Assembly (NCBI GenBank): GCA_028284885.1
Contig: JANQQW010000281.1
Location: 1-41,164 of the forward strand
Reading direction: 5' to 3'
DNA: 41,164 nt
DNA from: Planctomycetaceae bacterium
Lineage (GTDB): Bacteria; Planctomycetota; Planctomycetia; Planctomycetales; Planctomycetaceae
Shown here one piece after another: positions 9,206 through 16,601 of the stretch (the first letter of the stretch is position 1; each line of letters opens with the position of its first letter). The position numbers were made by a program, and so were the translations under genes. A model generated the notes under the pieces. That model did no database searches. It was not told the origin of the DNA and worked only from the letters and a program-made list of their open reading frames with translations.

Positions 9206-9781
9206 GTGGGGAAGCGAACCGAACTCGACGAGTGCGTCCGCCGCGTGCAACGGGGCGACGTGGAGGCCTTCGAGGTGATCGTCCGCGACCATCAGGCGGA
9301 GATCCGGGGATGGATCGTCTCACGCTGCCCGCCGCTGGGGGACGCGGACGAGGTCGCGCAGCGAACGTTCGTCGAGGCGTTCCGCCGGATTGGGGACTAC
9401 GATCCGGGAACGAATCTGCGGGCGTGGCTGTTCACGATCGCTCGCTACCAGTTGATGGCCGAGTGCACACGAGTCGAACGGCTGGCCGACTACCACAGCC
9501 GCTACGTCCCGTACGCCCTCAGCCGCGAGCTGGAGCGCCGCGTCACAGACGCGACGGTCGACGAACCGGAGCGGCTGACCTTCCTTCAGGAGTGCCTGAC
9601 GGGGGTGGAGTCGAAGGCGCGAAGTCTCCTCGACTGGCGGTATCGCGACGAACTGCCGCTCGCGGAGATCGCCGCACGCACGGAGCGGAGCGTGGGTGCG
9701 ATCAAGAAACACCTGTTCGCCCTCCGCCAGAAACTGCACGACTGCATCCAACGGAAACTTGCCGAGGAGGCAGCCTCGTGA
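9206..9781 (+). CDS. ECF RNA polymerase sigma factor (planctomycete/Verrucomicrobium type)
   Basis: A 191-aa extracytoplasmic-function sigma factor. Region 2 (about 15-85) has the DEVAQRTFVEAFRRI helix and the TNLRAWLFTIARYQLM core and promoter-melting segment. Region 4 (about 130-185) carries the helix-turn-helix ELPLAEIAARTERSVGAIKK and a trailing RQKLHDCIQRKL. The start is GTG at 9206, preceded by GGGAGG at five-base spacing. Its stop overlaps the GTG of the membrane anti-sigma gene (GTGA), the usual sigma/anti-sigma coupling. The expected role is to switch on genes in response to a cell-surface or periplasmic signal; the neighbouring cytochrome/DUF1552 genes are the obvious candidate targets. 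Autoregulation is likely but I could not identify the promoter. Confidence 0.93.
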   Translation: MGKRTELDECVRRVQRGDVEAFEVIVRDHQAEIRGWIVSRCPPLGDADEVAQRTFVEAFRRIGDYDPGTNLRAWLFTIARYQLMAECTRVERLADYHSRYVPYALSRELERRVTDATVDEPERLTFLQECLTGVESKARSLLDWRYRDELPLAEIAARTERSVGAIKKHLFALRQKLHDCIQRKLAEEAAS

Positions 9782-11493
9782 ACGCACCCGGCGACGGACG
9801 ATTCGAGGATCTCTGGACGGACTTTCTCGAGGGGGAGCTTTCGGAGGATCACGTTGAACAGCTCGATCGGTTGCTCGCGGACGACGACACGTTGCGGCAA
9901 CGGGCCGCCTCGCTCTACGAGGAACACCGGCTGCTCGGGTTGTTGCACCAACCGTTCGACGTCGAGACCTTCGTGGCCGAGAGCCGCCGCCGAATCGCCA
10001 CCGACGGAGACGGGTTCGTCAGGAGGGTGACCGGGTCGTTGGGGCCTCCGCTGGAAGAAGGCCGAGGGCGTTCGTCTCGCCGTTGGGTGGGGTACGTGGT
10101 CGTCTCCGTGACGGCCGTGGTGCTGACACTCGCGATCGACTGGCTCACCGAGAGCGTGCCGAGTGGCGGCGTCGAGTCGCGGATCGGCGAGCGTGGCCTC
10201 GAAGACGAGGAGACTCCACGGATCGCGGAGCCAACCGCGGTGGCAACGCTCGATCGGTGCAACGACTGCAAGTGGAGAGACGCGACCGAGCAACGGGAAG
10301 GATCACGGTTGGAGCCCGGGCGGCTGCGCCTCGACTCCGGAACGGCGGTCGTTCGCTTCGACGGCGGAGCCCTCGCCCTGCTGACCGGCCCCGCGGAACT
10401 CGTCGTCGAGTCGGACGACTCCGCCCGGTTGATCGCCGGTGACGTCACGATTCACGCTCCGGAAGAGGCGATCGGTTTCACCCTGCGAACCCCGGGCCAC
10501 GAGATCATCGACCTCGGGACCGAGTTCCACGTGGCGGTCGGGGAGGCCGGCGAGACCGCTGTTGAGGTTCTCGACGGTGAGATCGAGACACGGCCGCGGA
10601 ACGGCGGCGAGCAGCGGGGCCGTATCCTCGAGCGGGGCCGGGCCGTACGACTCGATCCCGACGGAGCAGTTCGCGACGAGGCATTCGCCCCCGCCACGCC
10701 GCGATTCCACACGCGGTTGGCCGAAATGCGCAGCAACGGACCGAGTGGTCGCGTCGTCGCGAGTGAGAGTTTCGAGTATCCGCCCGGCCAACACGAGCAC
10801 TTGAACGGAGGATCGGGCTGGCGGACGCCGTGGCGGGAACGTCGAGGCACGGAACTCGTTCACTCGGAACACGACGACACCAGCCGGATGAACGTCGTCC
10901 GGGCCCCCATGGTCTTCGCGCCGTTCCTCGGCGACAACGCCGATGGCCGGTCGGTACGGTTTCCCGCCGGCCCGAATTATCGGCTGCGCGAGCTCGCCCA
11001 GCCGATCGACCTCGGTCGAGACGGCGTCCACTTCGTCAGCTTCCTCGGCTATCGCGACGCGGGCCGGGCACCGAACTCCGTGCTGCGGCTCACACTGCGG
11101 TCGAGCGAGGACTACTGGGGCGACACGGTGGGCCTCGGCTTCCCGCGGGCACGTCGTCCGCACGCCCACCTCGGTACGTTTCGCGAGGCCGTTCCGTCGG
11201 CGGCACGGTTCGTCCGCGATGTCCCACTCCTGTGGGTCGTGAAGATCACCGCACGTGCGGAGGGGCCAGACGAACTGGCCGTCCGCATCTACGAACCTGA
11301 CGAGACGATCCACCTGCTCGAACCGTCGCTGTGGACGATCGAGCTCGAGGGAGCCGACTCCGATGCGAAGCTCGATGTTCTCGTCCTCACGGCGAACGGT
11401 GGCTTGGCACAGTGGTTCGACGAACTCCGTGTCGGCACGAGTTGGGAAGCCGTGACGAGCCACGTTCGCGACACCGACGAGCGGGCGCCCTGA
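9778..11493 (+). CDS. FecR-type anti-sigma factor with C-terminal lectin-like domain
   Basis: A 571-aa membrane protein. Residues 1-75 form an acidic, helical cytoplasmic segment (LWTDFLEGELSEDHVEQLDR) typical of the sigma-binding part in this planctomycete family, without zinc-binding cysteines. One transmembrane helix spans about 103-122. A FecR domain (about 180-275) with the signature IIDLGTEFHVAV follows on the outer side, and about 320-571 is beta-rich and resembles a concanavalin/LamG-like jelly roll. The likely job is to hold the ECF sigma factor at the membrane and release it when the external domain senses a ligand, possibly a polysaccharide; that ligand is inference. It begins at GTG 9778, overlapping the sigma stop by four bases. 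Two cysteines (C162, C165) lie just before the FecR domain. Confidence 0.85.
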   Translation: MNAPGDGRFEDLWTDFLEGELSEDHVEQLDRLLADDDTLRQRAASLYEEHRLLGLLHQPFDVETFVAESRRRIATDGDGFVRRVTGSLGPPLEEGRGRSSRRWVGYVVVSVTAVVLTLAIDWLTESVPSGGVESRIGERGLEDEETPRIAEPTAVATLDRCNDCKWRDATEQREGSRLEPGRLRLDSGTAVVRFDGGALALLTGPAELVVESDDSARLIAGDVTIHAPEEAIGFTLRTPGHEIIDLGTEFHVAVGEAGETAVEVLDGEIETRPRNGGEQRGRILERGRAVRLDPDGAVRDEAFAPATPRFHTRLAEMRSNGPSGRVVASESFEYPPGQHEHLNGGSGWRTPWRERRGTELVHSEHDDTSRMNVVRAPMVFAPFLGDNADGRSVRFPAGPNYRLRELAQPIDLGRDGVHFVSFLGYRDAGRAPNSVLRLTLRSSEDYWGDTVGLGFPRARRPHAHLGTFREAVPSAARFVRDVPLLWVVKITARAEGPDELAVRIYEPDETIHLLEPSLWTIELEGADSDAKLDVLVLTANGGLAQWFDELRVGTSWEAVTSHVRDTDERAP

Positions 11494-11525
11494 CGTCTCC
11501 GACCCCCGTCACCGATACACCGGTC

Positions 11526-11540
11526 TCGTCTCCGAGACGA
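11526..11540. promoter_or_regulatory. 15-bp near-perfect palindrome before the TTG-start gene
   Basis: TCGTCTC-C-GAGACGA is a perfect 7-bp inverted repeat around one base, 26 bp before the start of the next cytochrome gene. It lies in the 73-bp gap after the anti-sigma gene. It could be an operator or an attenuating hairpin; the sequence alone does not decide. Confidence 0.3.
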
Positions 11541-11566
11541 ATCGGACTCACCCCGAGGACCCACCC

Positions 11567-14113
11567 TTGAACCGCCCCGCTCGACGCCGCCTGTTCGTGT
11601 TCGTGTCCTTGGCCTGGACGTCCACGCTCGCTGCGGCCGAGGCCCCCTCGAGCGCTGCGACCTTCGTCCGCGCCCACTGCCTGGACTGCCACACCGGCGA
11701 CGAGGCCGAGGGGCGGCTCGATTTGTCGACGTTCCCGTGGTCGCCGGACGATCGGGAGAACCAGACTCGCTGGGTGGCGATCCACGATCGCGTTCGAAAC
11801 GGAGAGATGCCTCCAGCAGAGGCCGAGCAGCCCGCCGACGAGGAACGGGCCGCAATGCTGGAGTCGCTGGCGGTCTCGCTGCGTACGACGGAACTCGCCC
11901 GACGGGAGCGCGAGGGACGCTCGGAACTGCGGCGGCTCAGCCGAGTCGAGTTCGCCAACGCCCTCAAGGACGTGCTCGACCTGCCGGATCTCGAACTCGC
12001 CGAGATGCTTCCGCCGGACGGGCTCGCCCACGGCTACGCGAAGAGCGCGAAGGCGCTCGACTTCTCGCACGTGACGGTCACGAAGTACCTCGAAGTTGCC
12101 GACTACGCCCTGCGACAGGCTCTCGCCAAGCGGGCGAGAGGCCTCCCACGCCAAGTCGTGCGATCCGAGCTGAAGAGCGTCGACGGCGTGAAGGACACGC
12201 TGCAGACGCTGTACGTGCAACTCAAGCAGACGAGCGGAATGCCGCTCGTCGGGCTCGAACGGGACCCCACGCTCGACGTCTACCGCGGGAACTTCCAGAA
12301 ACGCGAGCCCGGTTACGTGAAGGACCCGGAGCCGAGGTTCGACGGCGTCGCCACCTTCATGAACTACCGAGCCAACCACAACGTCGTCGTGAAGCCGTTC
12401 AAGGTGAAGCAGACCGGCCTCTACAAACTCCGCGTGCACGGCTGGGGGCTCCGGAACGACCACGGGAAGCTCGTCCCCAGCGACCGTACCGAGACGATCG
12501 CCTTCTACACGCCCACCGGCCGGCTGCTGGGCCGCTGCGACGTGCCGCCAAACGAGCCGACGACGAGTGAGTGCACCGCGTGGCTGCGGGAGGGGGAGCC
12601 GGTCGAGTATCTCGCCATCTCCGTCCCGAATCGCTGGTTCAAACTCCCCGGCCGGGACGAGCCGATGTTCGAGCGGTTCGACGCCTACGGGGTCGGGCTC
12701 CGCTGGTTCGAGATGGAGGGGCCACTCGACGAGTGGCCGCCGAAGAGCCACCGCATCCTGCTGGACGACCTCGAACTCGAGCCGACCGGCGAACTGCCGA
12801 ACGGCCTCGCGTACCGCGTGGTCGTCGAGAGTCCGAAGCAGGAGGTCGCCCGGCTGATTCGCCGCTTCGCCCGTCGAGCGCTTCGTCGGCCGGTGACGCA
12901 GGCCGATGTCGAGACGCCGATCCGACTCGCCCGGCAACGGCTGAACCGCAAGGAGCCGTTCGTCGAGGCGCTGCTCGCCGGCTACCGGGCGGTGCTCGTC
13001 TCCCCGGCCTTCCTGCTCGTCGACGAACGGCCGGGCGAACTCGATGCCTGGGCGCTCGCCACGCGGCTGTCGCTGTTCCTAACGAACTCCCCCTTGGATG
13101 CCGAACTCCGCGCTGCCGCGGCGAGCGGCGAGATCCTGGACGACGACGTCCTCCGCCGACAGACCGAGCGACTGCTCGACGACCCACGCAGCGGCCGCTT
13201 CGTCGAGCATTTCCTCGACCACTGGCTGAGCCTCGCCGACATCACACTCACCGAGCCGGACGAGAATCTGTACCCGGAGTACAACACGCTGCTCGCCGAG
13301 TCGATGGTCGAGGAGACCCGGGCCTTCTTCGCCGAGATGCTCCGCGAGGATCTCCCGGCGCTGCACGTCGTCGACTCGGACTTCCTGACGATCAACCAGC
13401 GGATGGCGAAGTTGTACGGCATCGACGGCGTGCACGGCTCGCACACGCGGCGCGTGCCGATTCCGGCCGACCACGTTCGCGGCGGACTGCTCACGCAGGG
13501 AAGCCTCCTCAAGATCACGGCGAACGGCACGACCACCTCGCCCGTCGTGCGGGGGACGTTCACACTGGATCGACTGCTGGGCGATCCGCCGCCGCCACCC
13601 CCACCTGCGGTACCCGCCATCGAACCGGACATCAGCGGGGCGACGACGATCCGCGAACAACTCGCCCAACACCGGGCGGACCCCGCCTGTGCTTCCTGCC
13701 ATGCCAAGATCGACCCACCCGGCTTCGCCCTCGAGAGCTTCGACGTGATGGGCGGTTACCGCGACCTCTACCGGACCACTCTCGATGGAGGCGGGGGGGA
13801 GCGTCCCGAGACCGAGTACAACGGGAAACGGGTCCGTTACGTGATCGGCAAGCCGGTCGACTCCGCTGGCGAACTGTCGGACGGCACGCCCTTCGAGAAC
13901 GTCAACGGCTTCCGCGATCTGCTCCGCAAGCACGAGGAGGCGATCGCCCGGAATCTGCTCGAACAGTTCGTCGTCTACTCGACCGGCCGCCCCGTCGGAT
14001 TCGTCGACCGCCCGCTGGTGGACGACACGATGCAACGGCTCGCCGAGTCCGACCACGGCGTGCGATCGATGATCCACGAGGTCGTGCAGAGCGACCTGTT
14101 TCGCCGCAAATAG
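11567..14113 (+). CDS. PSCyt1/DUF1592 planctomycete cytochrome protein (pair 3)
   Basis: An 848-aa secreted protein. It has a signal peptide (1-24, ending LAAAEA), a PSCyt1 heme motif C38-L-D-C41-H42 and DUF1587 (LRRLSRVEFANALKDVLDL, about 125-190). A beta-rich insert at about 265-390 is likely a carbohydrate-binding-like module. DUF1595 lies near 425-480, DUF1592 near 490-610, DUF1588 with a second CxxCH at C708-A-S-C711-H712 and a proline run before it, then C-terminal DUF1585. Domain order matches pair 1. The start appears to be TTG at 11567, with GAGG upstream and the signal peptide beginning directly after; no ATG or GTG gives a better leader. Downstream, after a 92-bp gap with a nested inverted repeat, comes its DUF1552 partner. 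Confidence 0.92.
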   Translation: MNRPARRRLFVFVSLAWTSTLAAAEAPSSAATFVRAHCLDCHTGDEAEGRLDLSTFPWSPDDRENQTRWVAIHDRVRNGEMPPAEAEQPADEERAAMLESLAVSLRTTELARREREGRSELRRLSRVEFANALKDVLDLPDLELAEMLPPDGLAHGYAKSAKALDFSHVTVTKYLEVADYALRQALAKRARGLPRQVVRSELKSVDGVKDTLQTLYVQLKQTSGMPLVGLERDPTLDVYRGNFQKREPGYVKDPEPRFDGVATFMNYRANHNVVVKPFKVKQTGLYKLRVHGWGLRNDHGKLVPSDRTETIAFYTPTGRLLGRCDVPPNEPTTSECTAWLREGEPVEYLAISVPNRWFKLPGRDEPMFERFDAYGVGLRWFEMEGPLDEWPPKSHRILLDDLELEPTGELPNGLAYRVVVESPKQEVARLIRRFARRALRRPVTQADVETPIRLARQRLNRKEPFVEALLAGYRAVLVSPAFLLVDERPGELDAWALATRLSLFLTNSPLDAELRAAAASGEILDDDVLRRQTERLLDDPRSGRFVEHFLDHWLSLADITLTEPDENLYPEYNTLLAESMVEETRAFFAEMLREDLPALHVVDSDFLTINQRMAKLYGIDGVHGSHTRRVPIPADHVRGGLLTQGSLLKITANGTTTSPVVRGTFTLDRLLGDPPPPPPPAVPAIEPDISGATTIREQLAQHRADPACASCHAKIDPPGFALESFDVMGGYRDLYRTTLDGGGGERPETEYNGKRVRYVIGKPVDSAGELSDGTPFENVNGFRDLLRKHEEAIARNLLEQFVVYSTGRPVGFVDRPLVDDTMQRLAESDHGVRSMIHEVVQSDLFRRK

Positions 14114-14119
14114 CCATCG

Positions 14120-14180
14120 TGGGGCACACCTCTGGTGTGCCAGAGTCTCCCCGAGAATGGCACACCAGAGGTGTGCCCCA
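14120..14180. repeat. Nested inverted repeat (REP-like), two perfect 23-bp arms
   Basis: The arms at 14120-14142 and 14158-14180 are exact reverse complements, separated by 15 bases. Each arm is itself a hairpin: GGCACACC-TCT-GGTGTGCC has a perfect 8-bp stem with a 3-nt loop. The element fills most of the 92-bp gap between the cytochrome and DUF1552 genes of pair 3. It resembles a paired REP/BIME-type element. No other copy is visible in the window. It could stabilise the upstream mRNA or lower expression of the downstream gene. Confidence 0.85.
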
Positions 14181-14205
14181 CATTCGAACGACCTTCGAGA
14201 AAGTC

Positions 14206-15498
14206 ATGCCCCACTTCGCCAAGAAGACGCACCTCTCACGTCGCACGCTCCTCCGAGGTGCCGGGGCGGCAATGGCGCTTCCGCTGCTCGACGCCATGAT
14301 CCCCGCCTTCGCCAAGGCTCCCGAGGAGTTGACGACGCCGCGGCGGATGATCGCAGTCAACGTCGACCTCGGATTCCTGCCAGAGGAGTTCTTTCCGAAG
14401 CGGGCGGGCAAGGACTACGAACCGTCGCCGTATCTGAAGGTGCTCGGCGACTTCCGCGACGACTACACGGTCTTCAGCGGCGTCTCGCACCCGGAGGTCG
14501 ACGGGGGCCACCAGGCGGACGTCTCGTTCCTCACCGGAGCGCCGCACCCGACCTCGGCCGGCTTCAAGAACACCATCTCGCTGGACCAGTTCGCCGCGCA
14601 GCACATCGGCCACCTCACTCGCTTTCCGACGCTCAATCTCCGCGTCGGCCCCGGGGCGGGGTCGTTGGCCTATACCGCGGACGGCGTGCGGCTGCCGTCG
14701 GAGATGCGGCCCTCGGCCGTCTTCCGCGAGTTGTTCGTGCAGGGCTCGCCAGACGAGATCGAGGCCCAGGTGCGCAACCTCCGCGAGGGACGCAGCCTGA
14801 TGGATGCCTTCGCAGACCAGATCAAGACCCTCGAGGGGAAGGTCAGCGGGGCGGACAAGCGGCGGCTCGAGCAGTACTTCTCCTCCGTTCGCGAGGTCGA
14901 GCAACGCCTGCGGATGAACGAGGAGTGGGAACGGCGACCCAAGCCCGAGGTCGACGTGCAGCCGCCCAAGGACGTGCTCGATCCCGGAAAGCTCGTCGAC
15001 CGAACCCGCAACATGTACGACCTCGCCCGGCTCGCCCTCGAGACCGACTCCACGCGGCTCGTAACGATACTCGTCACGCAGGGCTTCAACCCCAAGGTCG
15101 ATCTCCCCGGTGTCGACCTCCCGCACCACGCGCTCACACACCAGAGCCAGAAGAAGGACTCACGCGAGCAACTCACGACCATCGAGGAGGCCCAGATGGG
15201 TGAACTCGCACGCCTACTGGGCGGTCTGCGTTCGGCGAACGAGGACGGCGAGACTCTGCTCGACCGCACGATGGTCATGCAGGGGAGCAACCTCGGTCAC
15301 GCCGGCAAGCACGACAACCGCAACCTGCCGGTGTTGCTCGCCGGCGGCGGGTTCCGCCACGGGCAACACCTCGCCTTCCATCGCACCCACAACGAGCCAC
15401 TGGCGAACCTCTACGTCAGCATGCTGCAACGGCTGGGCATCGAGGCGGACCGCTTCGCGTCCGGGACGAAGACGATCAACGGGTTGGAGGCGGTCTGA
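14206..15498 (+). CDS. DUF1552 Tat-exported protein (pair 3)
   Basis: A 430-aa DUF1552-family protein with a Tat-type leader (SRRTLLRGAGAAMALPLLDA, cleavage after AFAKA). The HxxSHH-like motif reads H307-H308-A-L-T-H312, close to the family consensus and at the same position as in pair 1. A helical, charged stretch (about 190-245) and the C-terminal block DRTMVMQGSNLGHAG, then NEPLANLYVSMLQRLGI, match pair 1. It is the export partner of the cytochrome at 11567. The ATG at 14206 has only a weak GAGA upstream and sits 25 bp after the nested inverted repeat, so its translation may be influenced by that structure. Its stop overlaps the start of the next gene (TGATG). Confidence 0.9.
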   Translation: MPHFAKKTHLSRRTLLRGAGAAMALPLLDAMIPAFAKAPEELTTPRRMIAVNVDLGFLPEEFFPKRAGKDYEPSPYLKVLGDFRDDYTVFSGVSHPEVDGGHQADVSFLTGAPHPTSAGFKNTISLDQFAAQHIGHLTRFPTLNLRVGPGAGSLAYTADGVRLPSEMRPSAVFRELFVQGSPDEIEAQVRNLREGRSLMDAFADQIKTLEGKVSGADKRRLEQYFSSVREVEQRLRMNEEWERRPKPEVDVQPPKDVLDPGKLVDRTRNMYDLARLALETDSTRLVTILVTQGFNPKVDLPGVDLPHHALTHQSQKKDSREQLTTIEEAQMGELARLLGGLRSANEDGETLLDRTMVMQGSNLGHAGKHDNRNLPVLLAGGGFRHGQHLAFHRTHNEPLANLYVSMLQRLGIEADRFASGTKTINGLEAV

Positions 15499-16586
15499 TG
15501 GTCGGTGAACGATCCTCACCGGCGATGAATCGCCGCCGGGCGCTGAGTGTGCTCGGCGCGGCCGCCGCAGCCGCGACGTTCGGTCGCTCGGCGATCGGGG
15601 ACGACGGTCCGCCGCGACGCACCGGTATGGGCCTCGTGATCTACTGCCAGCGGTACCGCCGCGAGCAGTTGAAGCAGCAGGAGAACGTCGATCTCTACGA
15701 GCCGCTGCGATTTCTCGAACACTGTCGCGGCCTCGGTGCCGGTGGCATTCAGGCCGGCCTCGGCGTGCTCGACGCCTCCGACGCGAATCGGCTTCGCAAG
15801 CAAGCCGACGCGTGGAACACGTACGTCGAGGCGATCATCAAGCCGCCGAAGGACGACGCCGACGAGGAACGGTTCGAGGCCGAGGTGCGAACGGCGAAGG
15901 AGGTGGGGGCGGTCGCCGCGCGGACGACGATCATTCCCGGCCGCCGCTACGAGCGGTTCGACACGCTCGCGGAATACCGTCGGTACTCGGCTCGCGGAAG
16001 GAAGATGCTCGAACGGGCGGCTCCGATCGTCGAGAAGCACCGCCTGCCGTTCGCAGTCGAGAATCACAAGGACCACCGCACCGACGAGCGGGTCGCACTC
16101 TTCGAGCACGTCGGCAGCGAGTACGTCGGGGCCTGCATCGACACCGGCAACACGTTCGCGCTCCTCGAGGACGCTCAGGAGACCGTCGCCGCCCTCGCCC
16201 CGTGGGCGTTCTCCGTACACCTCAAGGATCAGGGGGTGAAGGAGTACGAGGACGGCTTCCTTCTCGCGGAAGTCCCGCTCGGCAGGGGAATCTTCGACCT
16301 GAAGCGGATGGTCGAGACGCTCGTGAAGGCGAAGCCCGACGTGCGGTTCAGCTTGGAACTCATCACCCGCAACGCCCTGAAGGTCCCCGTCCTGACCGAC
16401 GGCTACTGGGCGACGTTCCCCGACATCCCCGGTCACGACCTTGCCCGGACGATGAGGACCGTGCGAGAGAACTCGACCGAGTCGTTCCCCGACGTCGAGT
16501 CGCTGCCGCTCGACAAGCAGGTGGCCGTAGAGGAGAGGAACGTCCGCGAGAGCATCGAGTACGCGGGCAACGTCCTGAAAATCTGA
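15498..16586 (+). CDS. Secreted sugar phosphate isomerase/epimerase-like TIM barrel protein
   Basis: A 362-aa protein of the xylose-isomerase-like TIM-barrel (AP endonuclease 2) fold. The barrel shows strand-end motifs typical of metal-binding sugar isomerases: AVENHKDHRTDE (near 190), GACIDTGNTFALLED (near 215), SVHLKDQ (near 240) and SLELITRNAL (near 285). An N-terminal RRRALSVLGAAAAAATFG segment looks like a Tat or Sec signal, so it probably acts outside the cytoplasm, as many planctomycete members do. The exact reaction is unknown. The start ATG shares a base with the DUF1552 stop (TGATG), with GGAGG seven bases upstream; an in-frame ATG at 15525 is an alternative. A Gfo/Idh/MocA gene follows after 15 bases, a frequent pairing in sugar or inositol-type metabolism. 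Confidence 0.87.
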   Translation: MVGERSSPAMNRRRALSVLGAAAAAATFGRSAIGDDGPPRRTGMGLVIYCQRYRREQLKQQENVDLYEPLRFLEHCRGLGAGGIQAGLGVLDASDANRLRKQADAWNTYVEAIIKPPKDDADEERFEAEVRTAKEVGAVAARTTIIPGRRYERFDTLAEYRRYSARGRKMLERAAPIVEKHRLPFAVENHKDHRTDERVALFEHVGSEYVGACIDTGNTFALLEDAQETVAALAPWAFSVHLKDQGVKEYEDGFLLAEVPLGRGIFDLKRMVETLVKAKPDVRFSLELITRNALKVPVLTDGYWATFPDIPGHDLARTMRTVRENSTESFPDVESLPLDKQVAVEERNVRESIEYAGNVLKI

Positions 16587-16601
16587 ACGGAGCCGTCGAC
16601 G

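Noticed and set aside
12571-14205. Long upstream extension of the third DUF1552 frame
   Set aside because: It overlaps the cytochrome gene in the wrong frame and the nested repeat; the ATG at 14206 precedes a proper Tat signal.
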